64,000 bases of DNA from NCBI RefSeq assembly GCF_018343535.1, contig NZ_JAGYPF010000001.1:372001-436000 (forward strand), in the 5' to 3' direction. Of this stretch, positions 1 to 6,870 are shown piece after piece. The number at the start of each line of letters is the position of its first letter. The first letter of the stretch is position 1. The stretch is from Neobacillus rhizophilus. GTDB taxonomy: Bacteria > Bacillota > Bacilli > Bacillales > Cytobacillaceae. Under the pieces are notes generated by a model. That model worked only from the letters and a program-made list of their open reading frames with translations. It was not told the origin of the DNA and did not search any database. A program made the position numbers and the translations under genes.

Positions 1-81
1 TCCCACCCAAAAAATTTAAAAAAACAATCCCATTTTCCCATGTTTTGCATTTACTATACCTGAGAGGAGATGAATAGACGA

Positions 82-363
82 ATGAGCGATAAAACATTTC
101 ATCAATTTGCCCATGAATTAGTAAATGAAGAAGTGAATGTTGTCACAACTCAAGGAAATTTTGAAGGAAGGCTGCTTTTAGTCGGTTCAGATATTATTGT
201 CCTGCAAAATAGAATGGCAGCTCGACGCAGAATTATCATTAGGATTCTCGAAATCGTAGCGCTGTTCCGAGCAGAAATCCGGCCAACAGGCCCATTTGGT
301 TTTATGGGCGCCGCTCCTGAGTTAGAGGAATCCCATGAAAGCCGTGATCACGAGCACAACTAA
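82..363 (+). CDS. Small LSm-like protein related to CotB/DUF2642 modules
   Basis: This encodes a protein of about 93 residues whose function I do not recognise. Residues ~10-65 form a short beta-rich stretch (VNVVTTQGNFEGRLL, then DIIVLQ and a basic RRRIIIRILEI) that resembles the LSm-like modules of the CotB-type proteins at 6.3-9.3 kb. The tail is acidic and His-rich. The start is uncertain. ATG at 82 lies 12 nt after GAGAGGAG (62-69), while ATG at 70 touches that site with no spacer, so 82 is preferred. It lies just upstream of a YjcZ-type sporulation gene, so a sporulation role is plausible but inferred. Confidence 0.7.
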   Translation: MSDKTFHQFAHELVNEEVNVVTTQGNFEGRLLLVGSDIIVLQNRMAARRRIIIRILEIVALFRAEIRPTGPFGFMGAAPELEESHESRDHEHN

Positions 364-456
364 TCATGTAAAAATCCGCATTAAAAATACATGTTTGTCT
401 ATACGCCCCAAAACCTCCAGACATACCCTGTAGTAAAGATGTTGGAGGTGATATGC

Positions 457-555
457 ATGAGCGGCGGCGGAGGAACAGGATTTGCTTTAATCGTAGTTCT
501 GTTTATTTTGTTGATTATTGTTGGTGCAAGCTTTATGGGCGGTTACTATTATTAA
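457..555 (+). CDS. YjcZ family sporulation protein
   Basis: This 32-residue ORF starts with MSGGGGTGFALIVVLFILL and ends GGYYY. That is the Gly-rich head, single hydrophobic helix and Tyr tail typical of the YjcZ family of small Bacillus sporulation proteins. The site TTGGAGGTGAT (442-452) precedes ATG at 457. A second ATG at 453 is in another frame and does not give a product of this type. A strong terminator follows at 587-622. The molecular role of the family is unknown; it is probably a forespore or spore membrane peptide. Confidence 0.85.
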   Translation: MSGGGGTGFALIVVLFILLIIVGASFMGGYYY

Positions 556-586
556 TAAATACCGTTAATATGGTAATCCACCAAAA

Positions 587-622
587 AAAGACGATCTATT
601 TGCCAAAATAGATCGTCTTTTT
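587..622 (+). terminator. Intrinsic terminator after the YjcZ-type gene
   Basis: A perfect 15-bp stem (587-601 with 606-620) and a GCCA tetraloop are followed by T residues. The A-run on the 5' side would let it work in both directions. Confidence 0.85.
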
Positions 623-701
623 CATTCTTTCAAGCTGATATTTTAATATCTTTTTTGTTAATATGAAAATAATTAAGATAATAGATGGCAGGGTGATAAA
701 T

Positions 702-2039
702 TTGGACAAAGCGAAATTCCTTACTGAGCTAAAAAATCATGAGCTTTCGCTGTTAATTCAGCTTATAAATTATCAGGAAGTATTTTGGCCGAATGGTAAG
801 TTTGAACAAAATCCGGCTGGAATCGAAAAATTAACTTTAACATTGGTGGATATTAAGGAAGCGGAGAAACGTTTAGAGCGTTTTGCCCCCTATATCGCCA
901 AAGTGTTTCCGGAAACACAGGAAACGGGCGGCATAATTGAATCTCGGCTCGTAAAAATTGCAAGTATGAAACAAAAAATGGAACAAGATTTTGGGAAGCC
1001 AATTCCGGGTGATCTTTGGTTAAAATGTGACAGCCATCTTCCTATTTCGGGGTCCATTAAGGCTAGGGGCGGTATTTACGAGGTTTTAAAACATACGGAA
1101 AAATTAGCTTTGAGTCAAGGGCTTTTAACAATGGATGACGATTACTCGATTTTAGACAGTGACCATTTTCGTAGGTTTTTCTCGCAGTATTCAATTGCAG
1201 TCGGTTCCACCGGTAATCTCGGTTTGAGCATTGGTATTATAAGCGCAAAGCTAGGTTTTAACGTAACCGTACATATGTCTGCGGACGCCAAACAATGGAA
1301 AAAGGATCTGCTTCGTACAAAAGGGGTAAATGTGGTTGAATACGAATCGGACTACAGCAAAGCGGTTGAGGAAGGCCGGCGCCAGGCAGATGCTGCCCCG
1401 TCCTGCCATTTTATTGATGATGAAAATTCCCAAGACTTATTTCTAGGTTATGCTACTGCTGCATTGCGGTTAAAAAATCAATTACAAGAATTAAAGATAG
1501 CTGTAGATGAAAATCATCCATTATTTGTATACCTACCATGCGGTGTTGGCGGAGGACCAGGCGGTGTGGCTTACGGTCTAAAGCAGCTGTTTAAAGAGAG
1601 TGTTCACTGTTTCTTTGCCGAACCCACTCATTCCCCATGTATGCTGCTGGGAATGATGACAGGCCTTCATGACCAAATTTCCGTGCAGGATATTGGACTA
1701 GATAATCTCACCGACGCGGATGGACTTGCTGTCGGCAGACCTTCCGGCTTTGTTGGGAAAATCATCGAGCCATTTTTAAGCGGAATTTATACGGTTAGTG
1801 ATGAGAGGTTATATAGACTGCTGAAGGATTTGGCAGACTCAGAAAATATTTATTTAGAACCTTCTGCCTTAGCTGGGATGATTGGTCCTGTGTGGCTGGC
1901 TGGTGAGGCTTCGGATTATTTGAGCAAGCATGCGTTATCTGAAAAATTCAGCCATGGTACGCACATCGTTTGGGCGACAGGTGGAAGCATGGTGCCAAAG
2001 GAAATGATGGAGAAGTATTATCAAAAAGGTGTTAATTAA
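702..2039 (+). CDS. dsdA: D-serine ammonia-lyase (D-serine dehydratase)
   Basis: This PLP fold-type II enzyme deaminates D-serine to pyruvate and ammonia in the cytoplasm. Diagnostic features are the Schiff-base motif SGSIKARGG (Lys about 120, matching Lys118 of the E. coli enzyme) and the glycine-rich phosphate loop CGVGGGPGG. At ~445 residues it is full length for DsdA. The start is taken as TTG at 702 because AGGGTGAT (690-697) sits 4 nt upstream. An in-frame ATG at 663 would add 13 residues but has no ribosome binding site. No dsdX transporter or dsdC regulator is adjacent, so it acts as a stand-alone detoxification or catabolic gene here. Confidence 0.93.
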   Translation: MDKAKFLTELKNHELSLLIQLINYQEVFWPNGKFEQNPAGIEKLTLTLVDIKEAEKRLERFAPYIAKVFPETQETGGIIESRLVKIASMKQKMEQDFGKPIPGDLWLKCDSHLPISGSIKARGGIYEVLKHTEKLALSQGLLTMDDDYSILDSDHFRRFFSQYSIAVGSTGNLGLSIGIISAKLGFNVTVHMSADAKQWKKDLLRTKGVNVVEYESDYSKAVEEGRRQADAAPSCHFIDDENSQDLFLGYATAALRLKNQLQELKIAVDENHPLFVYLPCGVGGGPGGVAYGLKQLFKESVHCFFAEPTHSPCMLLGMMTGLHDQISVQDIGLDNLTDADGLAVGRPSGFVGKIIEPFLSGIYTVSDERLYRLLKDLADSENIYLEPSALAGMIGPVWLAGEASDYLSKHALSEKFSHGTHIVWATGGSMVPKEMMEKYYQKGVN

Positions 2040-2182
2040 TAAGTTAAGGGCTGCTTTGTTGCGGCCCTTTTTAAAGTACCCCCAAATTGGGCAATATGAC
2101 TTCCAAAAGCAATAACTTTCCTTGGAAAATCCATCTCTTCTTTTAACAGCCATTTTTTACCGCTGAAGGTAAGTGTCAGCAT
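2036..2182 (-). CDS. Small protein of unknown function
   Basis: This 48-codon ORF begins [17 protein letters not shown] and ends ATKQPLTY. It has a well-spaced site (GAGGG, 8 nt before the ATG at 2182) and a plausible TTCAAA/TATAAT promoter upstream on the minus strand near 2220-2250. It is convergent with dsdA and overlaps the dsdA stop by a few bases, so the hairpin at 2046-2072 falls inside it. Composition looks coding (basic, amphipathic), but I do not recognise a family. It could be a short conserved peptide or a decayed fragment. Confidence 0.45.
   Translation of the reverse strand: MLTLTFSGKKWLLKEEMDFPRKVIAFGSHIAQFGGTLKRAATKQPLTY
2046..2072 (+). terminator. Possible terminator of dsdA
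   Basis: AAGGGC pairs with GCCCTT across an 11-13 nt loop and is followed by a T run. It overlaps the small minus-strand ORF at 2036-2182, so the signal may be partly coincidental. Confidence 0.45.
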
Positions 2183-2280
2183 ATCCTATTCCCTCACAAA
2201 CCTATAATAATAGATTCATTATACCTTATCGAAAGAGGTGGTTTGAACTACATTTTTACAATATGAGGTAAAAAACACAC

Positions 2281-2310
2281 AAAAAAGTACATGCACTAGG
2301 CATGTACCTT
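2281..2310 (-). terminator. Terminator of the ArsB-type transporter
   Basis: GTACATGC (2287-2294) pairs with GCATGTAC (2300-2307). Read on the minus strand the stem is followed by six T residues, ten bases after the transporter stop. Confidence 0.8.
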
Positions 2311-2319
2311 TAAATGGAT

Positions 2320-3684
2320 TTATACAAAAACTAGCAACAGCCATAGGTATAAGCTGATTAAGGTAAAAATTAATGTCGGCGGAATAACGAGAATCGTTAC
2401 TTTGATATACTCCATCCAAGGAAATTGAATTTTATTGTTTTTAAGTATATGCATCCAAATAAGCGTTGCCAGCGTTCCAATCGGCAGGATGAGCGACCCG
2501 ATATCACTTCCAATGATATTGGCAAGATAAACAGTTTTCATGATTAACGGATCCAAGCCCATTTCTGTTAATGCCAATGTGGAAATCATCAAAGCAGGAT
2601 GATTATTAAATATATTCGAAAGCAGTGATGTAATCACACCCATCGTCAAGCTTGCATGTAGCAGGCTGTCGTTCACGATTGATTTTAAATGCACCAGCAA
2701 CAAGTTGGTTAGTCCAATATTGTGTAGTCCGTAGATGATCACGTACATACCGAATGCAAAAATTAAGATATGCCAGGGAATTTTTCCAAGAACATCTTTT
2801 GGGTTAATTTTTAAATAAACCCATCTCCAGATTAACAGAAAAAGGGAGCCCAATACAGCCACCAATGATACAGAAATGCCAAAATAGGAAGCAACAAATA
2901 AACTGATTCGTACTATGAATACGAAGATGAGCATATTGATCATCAATTTCTTTTTCTCATTAAACATTACATCGTCATTTTTCCGGAGCGGGTGATAAAG
3001 TTGATTTTTTTGCAGTGGAATGGAGTAAGAGTGTGGGGAGATTTGTTGAGGAATTTCCTTCTTGAAAACCAAATACAGCAGATAGGATAAAAACACAAGT
3101 CCGAGAACACCTGGCACAAACATCATTTCTGTTTGCATATAAAGGTCCATTCCGATAATCTTTAAGGCAATTAAATTTACGATATTGCTGACCCCGATTG
3201 GCGCACTTGAGGCCGTTGCAATGAGAGCACCACTCAAAAGGTATGGAATCATTTGCCGAACTTTTAAGCCTAAATTCTTGAGCGTTAAGATTAAAATGGG
3301 TGTGGTGATCAAAATGCTTCCGTCATTATTGAAAAAGAGTGTCATTAAAAAGCAAAGCAATAAAGTATACCAGTATAGACGGACACCAGAACCTTTTGAA
3401 ACTTTTAACATTAAAGATGCCGTCCAGCTAAAAAATCCGATGCTTTCCAAAACAATCGCCATAACGATTGTGGCTATGATGGTGATGGCTGCCCCCGTTA
3501 CTTTTGAACTAATATCTATTAGGTCCGCCGTAGAAACACTTCCGCTTAAAAAAACGATCACCGCTCCAATGGAAGCAGGAATGGCTTCATTCATATTTTT
3601 TGGACGGAGAAATATCATTATCATGGTAAATAAAAAAGCTAGTATTGTAATGATAACCGTCGATTGGTCATAAATAGTAATAAT
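2320..3684 (-). CDS. ArsB/NhaD-superfamily membrane transporter
   Basis: This is a polytopic membrane protein of the ion-transporter superfamily that includes the arsenite pump ArsB. About eleven hydrophobic helices are split by a charged cytosolic loop near the middle. The conserved NNDGSILITTP and NHPALMIS re-entrant motifs and the late GSDIGSLILPIG motif fit ArsB/YdfA. The first ATG (3624) has no ribosome binding site and would cut the first helix in half. The reading frame stays open upstream, and AAGGA (3692-3696) sits 6 nt before an in-frame ATT at 3684, so an AUU start is my best call. No arsR or arsC is nearby, so the substrate is not certain. Confidence 0.8.
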   Translation of the reverse strand: MITIYDQSTVIITILAFLFTMIMIFLRPKNMNEAIPASIGAVIVFLSGSVSTADLIDISSKVTGAAITIIATIVMAIVLESIGFFSWTASLMLKVSKGSGVRLYWYTLLLCFLMTLFFNNDGSILITTPILILTLKNLGLKVRQMIPYLLSGALIATASSAPIGVSNIVNLIALKIIGMDLYMQTEMMFVPGVLGLVFLSYLLYLVFKKEIPQQISPHSYSIPLQKNQLYHPLRKNDDVMFNEKKKLMINMLIFVFIVRISLFVASYFGISVSLVAVLGSLFLLIWRWVYLKINPKDVLGKIPWHILIFAFGMYVIIYGLHNIGLTNLLLVHLKSIVNDSLLHASLTMGVITSLLSNIFNNHPALMISTLALTEMGLDPLIMKTVYLANIIGSDIGSLILPIGTLATLIWMHILKNNKIQFPWMEYIKVTILVIPPTLIFTLISLYLWLLLVFV

Positions 3685-3815
3685 TTCACATCCTTACCAA
3701 TTGTTTTATCGATTTGCAATTGTTTTTCCCACCCCTCGTCCTATGGTTTATTTTACGCCTGTCCTTGACTGCTTGACCTAAACGAGTATCTCGGTCTCAC
3801 ATAAATCAGCAAAAG

Positions 3816-3843
3816 ACTAAATAATTTTTCCTTTCATTATGTA
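3816..3843 (+). promoter_or_regulatory. Possible sigma-K promoter reading antisense through cotG
   Basis: AC at 3816-3817, a 17-nt spacer and CATTATGTA (3835-3843) differ by one base from the sigma-K -10 pattern CATANNNTA. In B. subtilis the cotH promoter lies more than 800 bp upstream and the transcript crosses cotG. This site has that geometry, but a hairpin at 3881-3915 lies in the way. The case is weak. Confidence 0.25.
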
Positions 3844-3880
3844 GGCAGTTGCCGGCTTTTGTAACGGGTACAGAATAACA

Positions 3881-3915
3881 AAAATCCGGTACTATGGATA
3901 AAAGTACCGGATTTT
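3881..3915 (-). terminator. Terminator of the CotG-like gene
   Basis: A 13-bp stem (3881-3893 with 3903-3915) is followed on the minus strand by T residues. The plus side is also U-rich, so it may be bidirectional. Confidence 0.8.
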
Positions 3916-3953
3916 ATTTCATATTTTCATAAAATACATATTTTACAGTGTGA

Positions 3954-4904
3954 TTATTTCTTTTTACCCTTTCCGCCCTTTTTTCCATTACTGCCGGAAC
4001 TTCCCGAACTACCTGAGCTTCCGCTGCTTCCCGAACTTCCGCCGCTTCCCGAACTTCCACTGCTTCCTGAACTTCCACTGCTTCCTGAACTTCCACTGCT
4101 TCCTGAACTTCCACTGCTGCCGGAACTTCCGCTGCCGCCTGTACTTCCGCTGCTGCCACTGCCAGTTCCACCACTGCTATGATGTTTCTTTGGACCAGGA
4201 CCTGGCTTTTTTGGTTTTTTAGGTTTTTTATGCGGCCCTTTACCACTGCTTCCAGACTTGCCTGAACCTCCGCTGCTGCCTGTGCTTCCACTCTTGCCGG
4301 AACTTCCGCCGCTCCCTGTGCTTACACTCTTGCCGGAACTTCCGCTGCTGCCTGTGCTTCCACTCTTGCCGGAACTTCCGCTGCTGCCTGTGCTTCCACT
4401 CTTGCCGGAACTTCCACTGCTGCCCGAACTTCCACTGCTGCCCGAACTTCCACTGCTGCCGGAACTTCCACTGCCGCCTGTACTGCCGCTGCTGCCACTG
4501 CCAGTTCCACCACTGCTATGATGTTTCTTTGGACCAGGACCTGGCTTTTTTGGTTTTTTAGGTTTTTTATGCGGCCCTTTACCACTGCTTCCAGACTTGC
4601 CTGAACCTCCGCTGCTGCCGGTACCTCCACTACTCCCGCTGCTGCCCGTACTGCCATTGCTTCCGCTCTTGCCGGTACTTCCACTCTTACCGGAACTTCC
4701 GCTCTTGCTTGAACTTCCAGTACCTCCACTGCTGCCTGTGCTTCCGGTGCTGCCTGTGCCGCTGCTAGAACTTGCCGAAGATTCCTTACCTTTACCGCCT
4801 TTTCCTTTCTTGTGTTTGCCAACAGGATTATTATGCATAAATGCAAGTACACCATTTGCTTCTGCTTGTTGTAATAATTCTTCAACGCCCAGATTTAACA
4901 CCAT
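3954..4904 (-). CDS. cotG: CotG-like spore coat protein with Gly/Ser/Lys repeats
   Basis: This 316-residue, extremely low-complexity protein is made of SGS/GSSGSS/GKSGS repeats with two copies of a Lys/Pro/His-rich block (GPHKKPKKPKKPGPGPKKHH). Its first ~30 residues (VEELLQQAEANGVLAFMHNN, then PVGKHKKGK) follow the same pattern as B. subtilis CotG (IEEAVKSAKKEG, then a short acidic/aromatic stretch and HGKKR). It lies divergent and next to cotH, exactly as cotG does. CotG-like proteins are outer-coat morphogenetic proteins whose serines are phosphorylated by CotH. The repeats themselves are not homologous to B. subtilis CotG, which is normal for this group. The ribosome binding site is weak (GGAAAG). 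Confidence 0.8.
   Translation of the reverse strand: MVLNLGVEELLQQAEANGVLAFMHNNPVGKHKKGKGGKGKESSASSSSGTGSTGSTGSSGGTGSSSKSGSSGKSGSTGKSGSNGSTGSSGSSGGTGSSGGSGKSGSSGKGPHKKPKKPKKPGPGPKKHHSSGGTGSGSSGSTGGSGSSGSSGSSGSSGSSGSSGSSGKSGSTGSSGSSGKSGSTGSSGSSGKSVSTGSGGSSGKSGSTGSSGGSGKSGSSGKGPHKKPKKPKKPGPGPKKHHSSGGTGSGSSGSTGGSGSSGSSGSSGSSGSSGSSGSSGSSGSSGSGGSSGSSGSSGSSGSSGSNGKKGGKGKKK
4130..4620. repeat. Two copies of a 339-bp (113-codon) unit in the CotG-like gene
   Basis: The segment beginning at 4171 is repeated almost base for base from 4510, an offset of 339 bp, or 113 codons in frame. The copies share the Lys/Pro-rich block and flanking Gly/Ser repeats. Smaller 9-bp periodicities coding for GSS fill the space between. 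Confidence 0.85.
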
Positions 4905-5076
4905 TTATACACCACTTTCCAATACAATTTATTTTCTCTTTCAATTTATGATATTGGCGTTTGTTTTGATATAGACAGATATATATTTTTCAAAACTAAA
5001 AGTCATTTAGGAACAAATACACACCTCCAAGATCTATTGCATATATCTAGATAAAATATGGTATAGGGGTATTAAA

Positions 5077-6147
5077 GTGATAAAATACGAAATTTTAATA
5101 AATCCTAAGTGGTTAAGAAAATTGGAATATGATCTATGGGATGACGATTTAGTCCCAGCTGTGTTAAAGATAGGCAACAATCGCTATAAAATAAGCCTAT
5201 CGTACCGTGGCAATGTAATTAGGGATAAGAAAAAAAGGTCCTACCGAGTTGTATTTGAAAAACCATTTACAAAGAATGGCGCCCATGAACTTCATCTTAA
5301 TGCCGAGTTCTCAGATATATCCTTGTGCAGAAACAAACTATCCCTCGATTTTTTTGACCGGATAGGCGTTATTTCACCTCACTCACGCCATATACTTTTA
5401 TACGTTAACGGGTATTGCAAAGGTATTTACTTAGAAATAGAATCATTAGACCAATACCTACTCAAAAAAAGAAATTTACCGGATGGCGCCATCATTTACG
5501 CAACCAATAATCGAGCGAACTTCTCCTTAATAACGAAAAAAAATGAACCTAAAAAGAGGCTAGACCAGGGGTATACGCTAAAATACGGCAACAAAGAAGA
5601 CATGGAACATTTACGCAGCTTCATCGCGATGATAAATGTGCTAAAAAATGAGGATTTTAAAAGAGAAATCGTCAATATATTGGATGTAGACAAATATTTA
5701 AGATGGCTTTGTGGCGTAGTCTGTACACAAAACTACGATGGATTTATCCATAATTATGCACTCTACAAAAATGGAGAAACAAATTTATACGAAATCAGCC
5801 CATGGGACTATGACGGTACCTGGGGAAGAAACCTCCATGGCCGACTCCTTGATTATGATTACGTCCCCGTTACAGGATATAACACTTTAACTGGGCGAAT
5901 TCTACACTTCCCGGAATTCAAATCGAAATATAAAGAAATTCTATCCACTATTTTAGATAATGATTTTACCGTAGAGGTTCAAGCGCCGATTATCAATGAG
6001 CTATTTGAAAAATTAAAACCCTACATCAGCCTGGATCCTTATATTGAATCGGATGAGGCAACACTGGACGAGGAAAAAAGTGTCTTTTTTGAGTTTATTC
6101 GAAATAGAAATGCCTATCTAAACAGCGAGCTTTCTATTTTAATTTAG
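5077..6147 (+). CDS. cotH: Spore coat protein kinase CotH
   Basis: This 356-residue protein has the CotH atypical-kinase fold. It phosphorylates serines in coat proteins CotB and CotG in the mother cell and is needed for outer-coat assembly. The core runs QNYDGFIHNYALYKNG to ISPWDYDGTWGR. Asp221 and Asp244 are 23 residues apart, matching the catalytic or metal-binding Asp228 and Asp251 described for B. subtilis CotH. The start is GTG at 5077, six bases after AGGGGT. It is divergent from the CotG-like gene and followed by CotB-like genes, the conserved cotG-cotH-cotB order. A CATATATCTA motif at 5040-5049 could be a proximal sigma-K -10. Confidence 0.93.
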   Translation: MIKYEILINPKWLRKLEYDLWDDDLVPAVLKIGNNRYKISLSYRGNVIRDKKKRSYRVVFEKPFTKNGAHELHLNAEFSDISLCRNKLSLDFFDRIGVISPHSRHILLYVNGYCKGIYLEIESLDQYLLKKRNLPDGAIIYATNNRANFSLITKKNEPKKRLDQGYTLKYGNKEDMEHLRSFIAMINVLKNEDFKREIVNILDVDKYLRWLCGVVCTQNYDGFIHNYALYKNGETNLYEISPWDYDGTWGRNLHGRLLDYDYVPVTGYNTLTGRILHFPEFKSKYKEILSTILDNDFTVEVQAPIINELFEKLKPYISLDPYIESDEATLDEEKSVFFEFIRNRNAYLNSELSILI

Positions 6148-6298
6148 GCCTTAAGTATATGGTTTTTGACCATATTTTTTTTGCCTATTTTTCAGGTACT
6201 AGTTAAAAAAAGGCTACTTTATTAGTACAACATCATCCCATGATACATATAGATGCAGTGTAAATGTTTATTTAATTATAAGGAGGAAACTATGGGTT

Positions 6299-6814
6299 AT
6301 GAATAAAGAGTCGATGATGCAATACGTGGGCAAAACGATTCGTGTCGATCGGGGTGGCCCTGAATCCAGGATGGGAAAAGTATTGGCCGTTTTTGAAGAT
6401 TATTTTGTTCTTTTAACTGAAAGGGATGGCGTGGTTTATTACAAAACCAATCATATTAGAAGTGTGACTGAGAGTTCAAGGGATCTTTTGAAACTCGGTG
6501 TGAATATTCCAAAGAACTTCGAATACAAAACAGGCGAAAACTTTGTCAAACTTTTAGAAAGTATTCGCTATCAATGGATACGAATTAACCGCGGAGGAAC
6601 TGAAGCATTAGAAGGAGTACTAAATGATGTAAGTAAAGATATTGCTTCTTTAATTGTGAAAGAAGAAGTCGTTCGTTTTTCTATGAAGCATATCCGAAAC
6701 ATTAGTTATGGTTTATTGCTAGAGGGCAAATCCGGCGGCAGTAAGTACGACGAGAGCAATGATGAAGATGAGAATGAGGAAGATGAGGGTTCGAGAGAGG
6801 AAAGTAACGATTAA
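6299..6814 (+). CDS. CotB-like spore coat protein, short form
   Basis: This 171-residue protein matches the N-terminal half of B. subtilis CotB. It has two LSm-like modules, the first with VDRGGPESRMGKV and the second with INRGGTEALEGVL, each closing with an HIR-type strand. It lacks the Ser/Lys-rich C-terminal tail that CotH phosphorylates and instead ends in an acidic tail (DEDENEEDEGSREE). A strong AGGAGG (6281-6286) is 5 nt from an out-of-frame ATG at 6292 (MGYE, then stop) and 12 nt from this ATG, so initiation may be reduced or coupled. In-frame ATGs at 6311 and 6314 are alternatives. It is probably co-transcribed with the next gene. Confidence 0.85.
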   Translation: MNKESMMQYVGKTIRVDRGGPESRMGKVLAVFEDYFVLLTERDGVVYYKTNHIRSVTESSRDLLKLGVNIPKNFEYKTGENFVKLLESIRYQWIRINRGGTEALEGVLNDVSKDIASLIVKEEVVRFSMKHIRNISYGLLLEGKSGGSKYDESNDEDENEEDEGSREESND

Positions 6815-6820
6815 AAATGA

Positions 6821-6844
6821 GTCGCTTCTCCTATGAGGAGCGAC
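6821..6844 (+). other. Intercistronic stem-loop between CotB-like genes
   Basis: GTCGCT...CCT pairs imperfectly with AGGAGCGAC across ATG. No T run follows, so it is unlikely to be a full terminator. It lies between two CotB-like genes and could serve RNA processing or stability. Confidence 0.4.
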
Positions 6845-6870
6845 CCATAATCTCTTTAGGAGGCTGAATA

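Noticed and set aside
663..701. ATG 663 as the dsdA start
   Set aside because: No ribosome binding site; TTG 702 has AGGGTGAT and places the PLP lysine as in known DsdA.
3185..3673. 162-codon plus-strand frame opposite the ArsB-type transporter
   Set aside because: It lies wholly antisense to a clear membrane protein, has no ribosome binding site and no domain-like sequence.
4258..4974. Long Pro/Leu-rich open frames on the plus strand opposite the CotG-like gene
   Set aside because: They are the antisense of Gly/Ser codon repeats, have no ribosome binding sites and a composition (LPLLPELP) typical of mirror frames.
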